This document shows, piece after piece, positions 8,856-18,670 of a DNA stretch of 46,051 nucleotides (its first letter is position 1; every line of letters starts with the position of its first letter). Origin of the DNA: Candidatus Peregrinibacteria bacterium (GTDB lineage: Bacteria > Patescibacteriota > Gracilibacteria > UBA1369 > LOWO2-01-FULL-3). A model generated the notes under the pieces. It saw only the letters and a list, made by a program, of their open reading frames with translations. It had not been told where the DNA came from and searched no databases. The DNA lies in NCBI GenBank assembly GCA_030688025.1, contig JAUYJL010000019.1:1-46051 (forward strand), read 5' to 3'. The translations under genes were made by a program, and so were the position numbers.

Positions 8856-9935
8856 TTATTGTTGTCTTAGCAACATATCTGTAAGTACGATTGCACACAT
8901 AGCTTCGGCTACAGGAATTATGCGTGGAGCTAAACAGCAATCGTGACGACCGAGAACGGAGATTTGTGTGTTTTTGAGGTCTTTTGTAATTGTTTTTTGA
9001 AGTTTTGCGATGGAGGGGACGGGTTTTACTGCGAGTCTTATTATGATGTCTTCGCCTGTTGAAATTCCGCCTAAAATCCCTCCGGCATTGTTGGATAAAA
9101 AATGAATTTTTCTATTTTCTATTTCCATTTGATCATTGTTTTGGCTTCCTTTCATTTCTGCGGATTTAAATCCTGTTCCGAATTCAATGCCTTTTATAGC
9201 TCCGATTGACATTAGGGCTTTGGCAAGCTCTGCGTCGAGTTTGTCGAAAACCGGTTCTCCGAGTCCTTTTGGCGGATTTTTTATTATAATTTCTATAATT
9301 GCTCCGACGCTGTCTCCATTTTTTCGTGCTGTTTCGACTAATTTTATCATTTTTGGAAATGCTGATTTATCTGATGTTCGAAGTGGATTTTCTTCGATAA
9401 AATCTTTGTTAAAATCCTTTGTTTTTATGTTTCCGATTTGTATTGTATGTCCGAAAATTTCAGTTTTATTGTTTTCTTTTAGGATTTTTTTTGCAACGGC
9501 TCCTGCCATTACTCTTGAAACGGTTTCTCTACCGGAAGATCTGCCTCCTCCAGTTTCTTTTAAATCTCCATATTTTATGAAATATGCGATATCTGCGTGT
9601 CCGGGTCTAAATGAGTTTAGTATGTTTTTGTAGTCTTGAGGGCGTGTGTTTTCGTTTTTTACTGTTAGAGTTATTGGGTTTCCGTCTGTTTTGTCATTTT
9701 TTATGCCGGATTCGATCAGAACTTCGTCTTTTTCGACCCTTGTCGTTGAAATCTTAGGATCTTTTGGTTTTCTACGATCTACCTCTTTTTGGATGTCTTT
9801 TTGGCTTAGTTTTAGGTCTTTTGGGCATCCTTCAATACGCACTCCCATTTCCGGGCCGTGCGAAGCGCCCCATGTTGTTACGACAAAAACCTTTCCGTAT
9901 GTGTCTCCTTCGGAATGAATAAGATTTTTGTTCAA
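8856..9935 (-). CDS. aroC: Chorismate synthase
   Basis: Converts 5-enolpyruvylshikimate-3-phosphate to chorismate using reduced FMN, the last common step of the shikimate pathway. 359 residues, normal length. Motifs: TTWGASHGPEMGVRIEGCP near the N-terminus, the GGGRSSGRETVSRV block, and the C-terminal GRHDCCLAPRIIPVAEA. It follows rpmE by 13 bases and sits at the end of the gyrA run, apart from the main aro operon at 28626-33597. It may therefore be expressed constitutively rather than under the aroF attenuator. Confidence 0.97.
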   Translation of the reverse strand: MNKNLIHSEGDTYGKVFVVTTWGASHGPEMGVRIEGCPKDLKLSQKDIQKEVDRRKPKDPKISTTRVEKDEVLIESGIKNDKTDGNPITLTVKNENTRPQDYKNILNSFRPGHADIAYFIKYGDLKETGGGRSSGRETVSRVMAGAVAKKILKENNKTEIFGHTIQIGNIKTKDFNKDFIEENPLRTSDKSAFPKMIKLVETARKNGDSVGAIIEIIIKNPPKGLGEPVFDKLDAELAKALMSIGAIKGIEFGTGFKSAEMKGSQNNDQMEIENRKIHFLSNNAGGILGGISTGEDIIIRLAVKPVPSIAKLQKTITKDLKNTQISVLGRHDCCLAPRIIPVAEAMCAIVLTDMLLRQQ

Positions 9936-9948
9936 GGGTGTTTAAGGT

Positions 9949-10245
9949 TTAGTCTACTGAGCCTTCTTCTGCTGTTGCTTCAGCGATTTCTTCTTCTTCT
10001 CCTTTAGCTACTTTTTTTACTTTTTTTGCGGCGGTTTCTTGAGCTTTTTTCATCTTTGCGACGAATTTATCAACACGTCCTGAAGTATCTATAAGTTTTT
10101 GTTTACCTGTGTAGAATGGGTGGCAATTTGAGCAGATTTCAGTGTGAAACTCGTCTTTTTCCATTGTTGAGCCTGCGATATATTCGGCTCCGCAAGCGCA
10201 TTTAAACGTTACTTGTTTGTATTGTGGATGTATTTCAGCTTTCAT
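9949..10245 (-). CDS. rpmE: 50S ribosomal protein L31
   Basis: Large-subunit protein bridging to the 30S head. [19 protein letters not shown] and [13 protein letters not shown] show the zinc-binding form with two Cys pairs. At 98 residues it is longer than the usual ~70, because of a Lys/Ala then Glu-rich tail from about residue 68. It lies 10 bases after the surface-protein gene and 13 before aroC. Confidence 0.97.
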   Translation of the reverse strand: MKAEIHPQYKQVTFKCACGAEYIAGSTMEKDEFHTEICSNCHPFYTGKQKLIDTSGRVDKFVAKMKKAQETAAKKVKKVAKGEEEEIAEATAEEGSVD

Positions 10246-10255
10246 ATGCTTAGTT

Positions 10256-11542
10256 TCAAGAATTATGATTTTTTTGATTTTTTGTGCCGGTAATATACTT
10301 TAAAATAATTACCAATGCAAGTAAAATTGAAAGAATTGTGAGGGCTATCTGTTTGTATGCGGTAATGTTCATTACATTTACAGAGAATTCTTTGGTTGAA
10401 AATTCGCCTGAATTGTCTTTTACGCTTAGTTTTACTTTGTATTTTCCTGTTTTATTGAAGGTATATGTGACTGATTTTCCTTCTTTTGTGGTGGGATTTG
10501 ATTGATCTAGAGTTGTATTTGGGGTTTCGATAATTTCCCATATATAAGAGGTTATGTCTCCGTCTTTATCGTAGGAAGGGGAGGCATCCAATGTGATTTT
10601 ATCGCTGAGATCAACTATTGGTTCGCTATTTGTAACATCCGGAACAGGGGAATTATTTAATGGGAATGGGTCTGAGGCGTCAGGAAATAAGTCATTGTCG
10701 TCATTTGGGTCGGTATTGTTTCCAATTCCATCGTCATCTGTGTCGAGTTGTTCTTTCGGGTCGAGTGGAAAAGCGTCTGTTTTGTCGTTCATTCCATCTC
10801 CGTCTGTGTCAGGATTTATAGGATCTGTTCCTGTTTTTAATTCTTCTGCGTCCGATAATTTGTCTCCATCGTCGTCTGTGTCCGCATTATTTCCGATTCC
10901 GTCTTTGTCGGTATCGAGAGTTTCGTTTGGATCAAGTGGCATGCCGTCTAAATCGTCGGGAACGCCGTCATTGTCATCATCTGTGTCAACATTGTCTCCT
11001 TTCCCGTCGCCGTCTGTGTCATATTGCTCTTTTGGATCAAGGGGGAAAGCGTCGTTTTCGTTTATAACTCCGTCTCCGTCCATGTCCAGATCTTCGGAAT
11101 TTGGAATTCCGTCGTGATCTGAATCTTGAGTTACGTCTACATAATCAACGATCCAGTTATTGCTTGGGTCGTCTATTTCCGGTTCCCAAGGGAAGATTTT
11201 AACCGCTATTTTTACAGACCCATAATTTAAAGCGGTCCAATCCATGAATACGTCGTCTGTTTTGTGTTTAAAAATCGAGATGGCTTGGTCTCCGCCAATT
11301 TGGTTTCCATTTGCGTAAAATCGCACTACGCCCAAGAGGTCTAAATTACTTTGACTTGTTACTGTTGCATATATTCTTATAGTTTTTCCTTCCATAAATG
11401 AGTCGGAAGAAAATCTGATGTCTTTTGAATTTATTGAAATATCTCCTGTGTATGCGGCAAAAGCCGTTAGTGGAAAGGTAAGGAATACAGTTGCCACTAC
11501 AAAAGTTTGCGTAATTAATCTGTGACAATTAAATCTTTGCAT
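10256..11542 (-). CDS. Cell-surface protein with thrombospondin type 3 repeats and PKD domain
   Basis: 428 residues. A signal peptide (about 1-30, ending AFAA) is followed by a beta-rich domain (about 30-135). Next come Asp-rich calcium-binding thrombospondin type 3 repeats (about 137-300: [38 protein letters not shown]). A PKD-like Ig domain (about 305-390, [28 protein letters not shown]) precedes a C-terminal transmembrane helix ([18 protein letters not shown]) and a short basic tail. It is probably membrane-anchored and exposed, with calcium-stabilised rods for adhesion or contact. It lies 20 bases after gyrA. It ends in TGA. Confidence 0.88.
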   Translation of the reverse strand: MQRFNCHRLITQTFVVATVFLTFPLTAFAAYTGDISINSKDIRFSSDSFMEGKTIRIYATVTSQSNLDLLGVVRFYANGNQIGGDQAISIFKHKTDDVFMDWTALNYGSVKIAVKIFPWEPEIDDPSNNWIVDYVDVTQDSDHDGIPNSEDLDMDGDGVINENDAFPLDPKEQYDTDGDGKGDNVDTDDDNDGVPDDLDGMPLDPNETLDTDKDGIGNNADTDDDGDKLSDAEELKTGTDPINPDTDGDGMNDKTDAFPLDPKEQLDTDDDGIGNNTDPNDDNDLFPDASDPFPLNNSPVPDVTNSEPIVDLSDKITLDASPSYDKDGDITSYIWEIIETPNTTLDQSNPTTKEGKSVTYTFNKTGKYKVKLSVKDNSGEFSTKEFSVNVMNITAYKQIALTILSILLALVIILKYITGTKNQKNHNS

Positions 11543-11562
11543 TTTCTTTGTGTAGAATTAGG

Positions 11563-14256
11563 TTATTTTTCTTCCTCTACTGCAATTTTGGTTTGTTTCT
11601 CCGCTTGTTCTTCTTCTTTTCCTTCTTTTGCAGGGATGATGTTTTCTATTAATGAGATTGATGCGACTTGATCGTTTGTATGCATTCTCATCAGGTAAAC
11701 TCCTTGTGTCGCCCTTCCTTGAGAAGGAATATCTTTTACATTCAATCTTATGATTTGGCCAATTTTTGAGGCGATTATCAAATCTGCGTCTATGTCTTTA
11801 TCAAGAATTTTTGCTCCTATTACTTTTCCTGTTTTTGGCGTGATATTGGCTGTTTTTACTCCTGTTCCTCCGCGTGTTTGAGTTCTGTAATCTTTTACTG
11901 ATGTCATTTTTCCGAGTCCGTTTTCCATCACAACTAGAAGTTTGGAGTTTTCCTTGTCTTTTATTACATTCATTTCTACGACTTCATCGTCGGTTTTGAT
12001 TTTTATTCCTCTTACTCCAATAGAAGCTCTTCCCATTGGGCGGGCATCATCTTCGTGGAATCTTATTGATTTTCCATTTTTTGTGACAATGATTATTTCG
12101 TCTCCTTTTGAAGTTTCTTTTACCCATTCAAGAGAGTCTTTGTCTCTTAATTTTATGGCTATGAGACCGCTTTTCCTTACGTTGGTGAAATCTCCGACAG
12201 GGGTCTTTTTTACTGTTCCGTTTTTTGTCGCAATAAGTAAAAATTCTTCTGTTAGTTTTTCTCCACTATTTAAAATTGCGGTGACGTATTCGTTTTCTTG
12301 TAGTTGAAGAAGATTTACGATTGCTTGGCCTTTTGATGTTCTTGATCCGATTGGAAGTTCATAGACTGGAAGCCTGAAAACGCGTCCACGGTTTGTGAAA
12401 TATAGAAGTTCTTCGTGGTTTGTTCCGTATACAATTACTCTTATTTCATCTTCATCTTTTGTTGTTCCGCCGATGATTCCTTTTCCTCCGCGATTTTGTG
12501 TCCTGAATGAGCTTGGAGGCATCCTCTTGATGTAATTTTCACGGCTTAACATGACGATCATTTCTTCGTTTGGAATTGTGTCTTTTTTTGAAATGCTGTC
12601 GACTGCGTGAGGAACAACTTCGGTTCTTCTTTTGTCGGAATATTTTTCTTTTACTTCCGCGAGTTCATTTTGCATTATTTTTAGGATTTTCTTTACGTCT
12701 GCAAGAATTCCTTCAAGTTTTGTAATTAAAGCCATTTTCTCAGCCAATTCATCTTCGATTTTTTGTCTTTCAAGACCGGCTAAAGTCTGGAGTCTCATTT
12801 CCAAAATGGCCTTTGATTGTTCGTCTGAAAGTTCGAATTTCTTAATCAATGCTACATGTGCTTCTTCTTTTGTAGGAGATTTTCTGATTGTTTGGATTAC
12901 TGCGTCGATATTGTCGAGTGCAACTTTCAATCCTTCTAAAATATGTGCACGAGCTTTTGCAATCTTAAGATCATATTCTGTCCTTTTCGTAATCATTATC
13001 TTTCTGTGAGCAATGAAATACTCAAGAACTTGTTTTAGGTCTAGAAGATGTGGTTGAATTTCGTCAACAAGCGCAATCATATTCATGTTGAATGATGATT
13101 GAAGTTGTGTGTATTTGAATAATTGGTTTAGGATTTTTCTTGGGAAGGAATCCTTTTTTAGCTCTATAACTACACGAATTCCATCTTTGTTTGATTCATC
13201 CCTGATGTCAGAAATTCCTAAGATTTTTTTATCTCTTACCAATTCTGCCATTTTACTTACTAAGTTTGATTTGTTTACTTGGTAAGGAATTTCAGTGACG
13301 ATAATTGCGTATTTTCCGCCTTTTTTCTCGACGATGTCTGTTTTTGCTCTTACCACCATTCCTCCACGACCTGTCATGTATGCTCTTTTTATATCTTCAA
13401 TGCTGTAAATAATACCTCCAGTTGGGAAATCAGGTCCTTTTATGAATTGCATCAAGTCTTCGATCGTACATTCTGGAGTGTTTGAGAGGTGCATCAAGGC
13501 GTCTACGAGCTCACCTAGATTGTGTGGGGGGATAGATGTCGCCATTCCTACCGCGATACCTGTAGAACCATTTAAAAGCAATTGTGGTAGTTTTGCAGGA
13601 AGGACTGTAGGTTCTTGATGTCTTCCATCGTAATTATCTCTAAATGAAACAGTTTCTTTGTCGATGTCTTGAAGCATTTCGTCTGTAATTTTCTCCAATT
13701 TTGCCTCTGTGTACCTCATTGCGGCAGCGGAGTCTCCATCAATTGAACCGAAATTTCCTTGTCCTCTTACTAACGTGTATCTCATTGCGAAATCTTGGGC
13801 CATTCTGACCATGGAATCGTAAACTGCGCTGTCTCCATGTGGATGGTACTTAGCTAGCACCTCTCCCACTACGGCTGCTGATTTTCTGAATCCACCTGAG
13901 GATTTTAGTCCGATTTCGTTCATGGCGAATAAAATACGTCTGTGTACAGGCTTAAGTCCGTCTCTTACATCCGGAAGCGCACGTGAAACGATAACGCTCA
14001 TGGCGTATTCCAAATATGAAGTTTCCATTTCTTCAGAGATATTTGCCGGATTTACTTTTCCTGCTGGGAAGAGTTTTTGCTCGACTTCTGTCTCTTTTGT
14101 GTATTCGCTTGATCCACTTTCTTCGTTGTCTTCTTCGAGTTCCATCTCTTCTTGTTCGGTTTTTCCTTCATCTTCGATCTTTGTTTTTCTCTTCTTTTTG
14201 TCTTTGTTCTCTTCGTTTTCGTTGTTGGTTTGATCGTTTTTCTTTCTCGGATTCAT
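11563..14256 (-). CDS. gyrA: DNA gyrase subunit A
   Basis: Breaks and rejoins DNA during supercoiling, in an A2B2 complex with GyrB (gene at 21345). 897 residues. An unusual ~70-residue charged N-terminal extension (Lys/Glu/Asn) precedes the canonical start region [19 protein letters not shown]. The catalytic Tyr is in [10 protein letters not shown] (about residue 182). The quinolone region [10 protein letters not shown] keeps Ser and Asp. QNRGGKGI is the GyrA box, marking a gyrase rather than Topo IV. Six C-terminal beta-pinwheel blades end near residue 870. The start is supported by the promoter at 14289-14316. Confidence 0.97.
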   Translation of the reverse strand: MNPRKKNDQTNNENEENKDKKKRKTKIEDEGKTEQEEMELEEDNEESGSSEYTKETEVEQKLFPAGKVNPANISEEMETSYLEYAMSVIVSRALPDVRDGLKPVHRRILFAMNEIGLKSSGGFRKSAAVVGEVLAKYHPHGDSAVYDSMVRMAQDFAMRYTLVRGQGNFGSIDGDSAAAMRYTEAKLEKITDEMLQDIDKETVSFRDNYDGRHQEPTVLPAKLPQLLLNGSTGIAVGMATSIPPHNLGELVDALMHLSNTPECTIEDLMQFIKGPDFPTGGIIYSIEDIKRAYMTGRGGMVVRAKTDIVEKKGGKYAIIVTEIPYQVNKSNLVSKMAELVRDKKILGISDIRDESNKDGIRVVIELKKDSFPRKILNQLFKYTQLQSSFNMNMIALVDEIQPHLLDLKQVLEYFIAHRKIMITKRTEYDLKIAKARAHILEGLKVALDNIDAVIQTIRKSPTKEEAHVALIKKFELSDEQSKAILEMRLQTLAGLERQKIEDELAEKMALITKLEGILADVKKILKIMQNELAEVKEKYSDKRRTEVVPHAVDSISKKDTIPNEEMIVMLSRENYIKRMPPSSFRTQNRGGKGIIGGTTKDEDEIRVIVYGTNHEELLYFTNRGRVFRLPVYELPIGSRTSKGQAIVNLLQLQENEYVTAILNSGEKLTEEFLLIATKNGTVKKTPVGDFTNVRKSGLIAIKLRDKDSLEWVKETSKGDEIIIVTKNGKSIRFHEDDARPMGRASIGVRGIKIKTDDEVVEMNVIKDKENSKLLVVMENGLGKMTSVKDYRTQTRGGTGVKTANITPKTGKVIGAKILDKDIDADLIIASKIGQIIRLNVKDIPSQGRATQGVYLMRMHTNDQVASISLIENIIPAKEGKEEEQAEKQTKIAVEEEK

Positions 14257-14288
14257 TGGTATTTAGATTTAAATTTTTTTGCCGCCAC

Positions 14289-14316
14289 ATACTAGCATAC
14301 TTTTACCCCTTGTAAA
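14289..14316 (-). promoter_or_regulatory. gyrA promoter
   Basis: Minus strand TTTACA (14311-14316), 16 bases, TGC-extended TAGTAT (14289-14294), about 33 bases before the gyrA ATG. Its -35 box overlaps the -35 of the opposing virB4 promoter. Confidence 0.75.
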
Positions 14317-14338
14317 AGGGCTTAATTTTTGCTAAAAT
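14310..14338 (+). promoter_or_regulatory. virB4 promoter
   Basis: TTGTAA (14310-14315), 17 bases, TGC-extended TAAAAT (14333-14338), about 37 bases before the virB4 ATG. The shared -35 bases mean RNA polymerase should not occupy both promoters at once. Confidence 0.75.
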
Positions 14339-14375
14339 GATATGAATATTTCGAAATAGTAAAAACAAAAAATAA

Positions 14376-16649
14376 ATGGACCCTAAAAGTACAACTGCCG
14401 CTGTGATTACAGATGATAAAGCTGAAGCTAAAGAAAATAAAAATGTTTTCTCTGAGACTCAAGGGCAAAATCTTGAAACTCCAGAGTGGCTTAAGGATGC
14501 TTCGCAGGCATCTAGTGGAGCTAAAATTAGTTATGGAGATGCGAAGGTTGAGATAAAGGCGGAGAGAGTTACGGCTACGGAACTTGGTGAAAATCCTGAT
14601 TCTATGATTGAAGTAACGCCTTCTCTTGAAGTTGTGCAAAAGGCTGATTTTGAAGCGAAACCAAAGCTTGAAAAGGCCGGATATGATCCAAAAACTGGAA
14701 AAAAAGTTTCTCAAGATGTTTTGGCTGAGGTTCAAATTCAGCCTCAAGTTCCAAGTGTGGATCCTGCGAAAAAGAAATCCGTTTTTGACAATTTGAAATC
14801 TTTATTTGTTTCAAGTGATGCAAGCAGGAAGGATGTTGTAGCTAAGGCTGGTGAGCTCGATGCCGTAAAGGCGAAGATGTCCAATGAAGAAAGACAAAAA
14901 TATATTGAAGCTGAAAAAATTTATCAACAAGGACTTTCTGCAATAAAAGATCTTATCTCTCCGTCTGCGATGGAGATAAAATATGATTCTTTATGTTTGG
15001 ATGGCCTTTATACAAAATCTTTTTATGTTTATGCATATCCTCGATATTTGTATGCAAACTGGCTTTCGCCGGTAGTGAATTTTGATGTAACGATGGATAT
15101 TTCTCAATTTATTTATCCTATTTCTTCAGAGGAAATAATGAAAACTTTGAGGAAAAAAGTGGCACAAATGCACTCAAGTATTCAAATATTGCAAGAGAAG
15201 GGGATTGTGCGTGATCCTGCGCTGGAAACTGCGCTTGAAGATGCGGAACAATTGCGTACGGAAATTCAAAGAGGACAGGAGAAATTTTTCCAATTTGCGC
15301 TTTATTTTACTATTTATGCAGAGGACGAAAAGAAGCTTGAAAAGGTTTCGAAACAGCTTGAAACTTTGCTTGCCGGTCGTTTGGTTATGACAAAGCGAAC
15401 GCAACTTCAGGCTGAGCATGGACTAAATGCTTGTTTGCCAATGTGTTTGGATGAACTTTATGTGATTCGTAATATGAATACGAGTCCGCTTTCTACGACT
15501 TTCCCATTTTCTTCTTCCGATCTTACTTCGGATAAAGGAATTTTGTATGGATTAAATAGGCATAATGACAGTTTGATTATTTTCGATCGTTTTGCGCTCG
15601 AAAATGCGAATAGTGTCGTGTTTGCTAAATCCGGTGCCGGAAAATCTTACGCCGTTAAGCTTGAAATGCTTCGTCTTATGATGATGGGTACGGATGTAAT
15701 TGTAATTGATCCGGAAAATGAGTATGAGGCGCTTGCAAATACGGTTGGAGGAACTTATTTGAGACTTAGTTTGAATAGTGATCGTAGAATTAATCCTTTT
15801 GATTTGCCTAAGCCTTTTGAGGGAGAAGATACTGCTCCTGGGGATTTGCTTAGATCAAATGTTATTACTCTTCATGGACTTCTTAAGCTTATGCTCGGAG
15901 GGGTTAATCCTGAGGAAGAATCTATTTTGGATAAGGCTTTGATCGATGTTTATGCGCTTAAAGGAATTACTATGGAGCTTACGGATCCTTCGACTTACGA
16001 ACCTCCTACAATGGAGGATTTGCACAAAGTTCTTGGCTCTATGAAGGGAGCGGAATCTCTTGTTCAAAGACTTTCGAAATATACGACCGGTTCTTATGGT
16101 GGAATTTTCAATAAACCTACGAACTTGGATCTTTCAACAGGAATGATGGTCTTCTGTATTCGTGATCTTGAAGATGCCTTACGTCCTATTGCGATGTATA
16201 TTATCCTTAATTATATTTGGAATAGAATTAGAAGTCAGTTAAAAAAGAGAGTTCTTGTTATTGATGAGGCATGGACGATGATGCAACATGAGGATAGCGC
16301 GAAATTTTTGGCCGGACTCGTGAAACGTGCGAGAAAATATTATCTTGGAGTTACTACTATTACGCAGGACGTTGAGGATTTCTTGAAGAGTGCTTACGGA
16401 AAACCTATTATTACAAATTCATCTATTCAGCTTCTATTAAAGCAATCTCCGTCTGCGATAGAGATGCTTGGAACTTTATTTAATCTTACCGAAGGGGAAA
16501 AATATGTCCTTCTAAATAGTGGAATCGGACAGGGACTTTTCTTCGCAGGACTCAAGCATGTTGCGATACAAATTATTGCATCTTTTATTGAGAATAAGAT
16601 TGTGACTACAAATCCTGAAGAACTTTTGAAACAGAAGGAGGAGCAGTAG
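14376..16649 (+). CDS. virB4: VirB4/TraC-family ATPase
   Basis: Hexameric AAA-type ATPase that energises type IV secretion or pilus assembly at the inner face of the membrane. 757 residues. The first ~140 are low complexity and variable. A VirB4 N-terminal domain follows (about 150-390). The motor domain has Walker A KSGAGKSYAVK (about 418-428) and Walker B VLVIDEAWTMM (about 626-636), then TQDVEDFLKS. No VirB6, VirB8 or coupling protein is nearby. In Patescibacteria such ATPases often occur apart from full conjugation systems and may serve pili or competence; that is inference. The last codons and TAG lie inside the fold-back arm at 16640. Confidence 0.9.
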   Translation: MDPKSTTAAVITDDKAEAKENKNVFSETQGQNLETPEWLKDASQASSGAKISYGDAKVEIKAERVTATELGENPDSMIEVTPSLEVVQKADFEAKPKLEKAGYDPKTGKKVSQDVLAEVQIQPQVPSVDPAKKKSVFDNLKSLFVSSDASRKDVVAKAGELDAVKAKMSNEERQKYIEAEKIYQQGLSAIKDLISPSAMEIKYDSLCLDGLYTKSFYVYAYPRYLYANWLSPVVNFDVTMDISQFIYPISSEEIMKTLRKKVAQMHSSIQILQEKGIVRDPALETALEDAEQLRTEIQRGQEKFFQFALYFTIYAEDEKKLEKVSKQLETLLAGRLVMTKRTQLQAEHGLNACLPMCLDELYVIRNMNTSPLSTTFPFSSSDLTSDKGILYGLNRHNDSLIIFDRFALENANSVVFAKSGAGKSYAVKLEMLRLMMMGTDVIVIDPENEYEALANTVGGTYLRLSLNSDRRINPFDLPKPFEGEDTAPGDLLRSNVITLHGLLKLMLGGVNPEEESILDKALIDVYALKGITMELTDPSTYEPPTMEDLHKVLGSMKGAESLVQRLSKYTTGSYGGIFNKPTNLDLSTGMMVFCIRDLEDALRPIAMYIILNYIWNRIRSQLKKRVLVIDEAWTMMQHEDSAKFLAGLVKRARKYYLGVTTITQDVEDFLKSAYGKPIITNSSIQLLLKQSPSAIEMLGTLFNLTEGEKYVLLNSGIGQGLFFAGLKHVAIQIIASFIENKIVTTNPEELLKQKEEQ

Positions 16650-16776
16650 TACAAATTGAAAAATATTGCTAAAAAAGACGAGGATCATGATGCGAGTCTT
16701 CGCGAAGGGCGTACATGTTAGCCCGAGTGATGCGCCTATGGCGCTTTAGCTATTTTTCAATTTGTACTACTGCTCC
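16640..16776. repeat. Fold-back element with conserved core, between virB4 and ctpA
   Basis: A perfect 26-bp inverted repeat, 16640-16665 and 16751-16776, encloses a core at 16664-16750. The left arm includes the last codons and stop of virB4; the right arm starts about 14 bases beyond the ctpA stop. The core (16664-16732) matches 66 of 69 bases at 43831-43899. It holds the palindrome CTTCGCGAAG and a GCGCC-TAT-GGCGC hairpin (16732-16744). The arms are unrelated to those of the other copy. It probably acts as a bidirectional terminator for the converging genes. Confidence 0.85.
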
Positions 16777-16789
16777 TTTTTCACTTGTT

Positions 16790-18535
16790 TCAAAATTGCT
16801 CTAGGGCTTTGTCTAGCTGTTTTGTTGCATCTGTTACGGAGATGTCCGGAGCAATTCCCATTTTATTTATGTTTGTTCCTTTTGGAGTAAGCCACTCTGA
16901 AATGGTGTATTTGAAAAGAGAGCCGTCTTTGTATGTGTTCAATTGTTGAACTGTGCCTTTTCCGAATGATTTGTCTCCGACAAGTTTTGCGAGATTGTGG
17001 TCTTTTAGTGCGCCTGCCAATATTTCGGAAGCTGAAGCTGAGCCATTATTTATAAGTATGATTGTTTTGTATCCCGCAAGAAGGCCGTTTCCGTCTGTTT
17101 GATATTTGTCGATGTTTCCGTCGCTGAATTTTAATTCCACTGCGGTCTTCTTTTCTTTTGTGAATAAGCTGACGAGTTGAATTGCCGTGTCCATGTATCC
17201 TCCTGGATTATTTCTTAAATCAATTATAAATCCGGATACTTTTTTCTTGAGTAAATCGTTTGCTTGAGCCACGAAATCGCTATAAGTTTCCGCTCCAAAT
17301 ATATTTATTTGAATATATCCGATAGTTTTTTTGTCTTTTGTTAATGTTTTTGAAGATACACTTTTGTAGCTAATTTTTTCTCTTGTGACTTTGAATGTTT
17401 GTTCTTTTTTATTGCGAAGCATTTTAATTTTCACTACGGTTCCGGCTTTTCCTTTAATTTTTGCGGTTACTTCTTCAAGAGTTTTTCCTACGACGTTTGT
17501 TCCGTCGACTTCTATTATGATGTCATTTGCTTTTATGCCTGCTTTGTCTGCCGGCGAGTCGTTAAATGGAGATATGACTGTGATGTTTCCGTCGATTAAT
17601 TCGAGGGTCATTCCGACTCCTTCGTATTCTTGTGTCGATAAACTGCCAAGTAGTTTTTCGGCTTCTGTCGGGGCTTGATAGACCGTGTAGATGTCTTTTG
17701 CTTTTTCTACCATGCCTGTGATCGCGCCATTTATTAATTCGGTGTCGTCGATTTGGTCTTTATAGTGGTAGTCTGTTTTTAGTTTGTTCCATACGTCCAA
17801 AAGTTTTGAGAATGTTGAGCTGTTTATGAGTTCTTTTTCGGTAGGAGTGTAGTTTGATTGGTTTGATTGGCTTGATTTGATTGGAGTTATATTTATCGTA
17901 AATGTCGAAGTAGGGGAATATTTGTATATTTTGTAAAGATAGTCTATTGCTTCTCCTTTTGTTATTCTTTTTGCTTTTTTGAAAGTTTCCGGATTGCTTG
18001 TTTCCTGTACTCCAAGTTCGAGAGCTTTCATTGCCACTGCCGCGGCGTCTGAAGTTTTATTTACGTCTGTGAATATGAATTTTGATTGATCAAAAAAATA
18101 GTTCACGCCGATGCCGAGAGTCTTAAACATTACAGATAATGCTTGGTATTTTGTGATTGATTGTTTTAGGTCGAATGTCGTTGAGTCGGCTTTTATAAGC
18201 CCAAAATCAAGAGCTGTCTGAAGGTATTTTGCGTAGGAAGCCGAGTCATCTGTGTTTGTAAATGGTAATTTTATCGTTGTCGATAAAGGGGCTTTTGCGT
18301 AAGTAAAAAGTATTTCGTAGAAATCCAAAGTTTTTAATCTTTCATTTGGATTTAATTTGTTCTCGGTGTATTCGGGAAGTTTGTTTGCGTCGTATAATTC
18401 TTGAATCTCCTTGTAATAGGTGTTTGTTTCCGGAACGTCGGAGTAAAATGCGAACGCGGTAGTGAATGTGTTTAGCGAAAAAATAGATGAGGCAATAATT
18501 ATCGCGACAAGCTTTTTTAATATACTTTTTTGCAT
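16790..18535 (-). CDS. Carboxyl-terminal processing protease, S41 family, with SLH-like domain
   Basis: Exported serine protease cutting proteins near the C-terminus. 581 residues. A signal peptide (about 1-30) precedes an S-layer-homology-like region (about 32-205; SDVPETNTYYKEIQELYD and FTDVNKTSDAAAVAMKA blocks), which could bind cell wall. A PDZ domain (about 300-380; DSPADKAGIKANDIIIEVDG) precedes the S41 core. The catalytic dyad is the Ser in GSASASEILAGA (about 500) and the Lys in GDKSFGKGTVQQ (about 525). It ends in TGA. It converges on virB4 and diverges from the split gene at 18671. CtpA/CtpB-like by architecture; the substrate is unknown. Confidence 0.93.
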   Translation of the reverse strand: MQKSILKKLVAIIIASSIFSLNTFTTAFAFYSDVPETNTYYKEIQELYDANKLPEYTENKLNPNERLKTLDFYEILFTYAKAPLSTTIKLPFTNTDDSASYAKYLQTALDFGLIKADSTTFDLKQSITKYQALSVMFKTLGIGVNYFFDQSKFIFTDVNKTSDAAAVAMKALELGVQETSNPETFKKAKRITKGEAIDYLYKIYKYSPTSTFTINITPIKSSQSNQSNYTPTEKELINSSTFSKLLDVWNKLKTDYHYKDQIDDTELINGAITGMVEKAKDIYTVYQAPTEAEKLLGSLSTQEYEGVGMTLELIDGNITVISPFNDSPADKAGIKANDIIIEVDGTNVVGKTLEEVTAKIKGKAGTVVKIKMLRNKKEQTFKVTREKISYKSVSSKTLTKDKKTIGYIQINIFGAETYSDFVAQANDLLKKKVSGFIIDLRNNPGGYMDTAIQLVSLFTKEKKTAVELKFSDGNIDKYQTDGNGLLAGYKTIILINNGSASASEILAGALKDHNLAKLVGDKSFGKGTVQQLNTYKDGSLFKYTISEWLTPKGTNINKMGIAPDISVTDATKQLDKALEQF

Positions 18536-18567
18536 GGTTTTTTGTTAATGAGGTAAATTCAAAAAAT

Positions 18568-18605
18568 GCTGTCCTATGATAGAACAGCGCTTTTAGGATG
18601 TCCAA
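18568..18605 (-). promoter_or_regulatory. ctpA promoter with overlapping inverted repeat
   Basis: Minus strand TTGGAC (18600-18605), 18 bases, TATCAT (18576-18581). A 10-bp inverted repeat with one mismatch, 18568-18577 and 18579-18588, is centred on the -10 box, so it could be an operator. The promoter for the opposite gene begins at the next base. Confidence 0.55.
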
Positions 18606-18634
18606 TTGTTTTTTGTGCTTATTTGTGGTATAAT
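18606..18634 (+). promoter_or_regulatory. Promoter of the split membrane-protein gene
   Basis: TTGTTT (18606-18611), 17 bases, TGG-extended perfect TATAAT (18629-18634), 36 bases before the ATG at 18671. It abuts the ctpA -35 box back to back. Confidence 0.75.
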
Positions 18635-18670
18635 TCCTAGATATAAAAACAAATAAAAGTAGAGTCCCAA

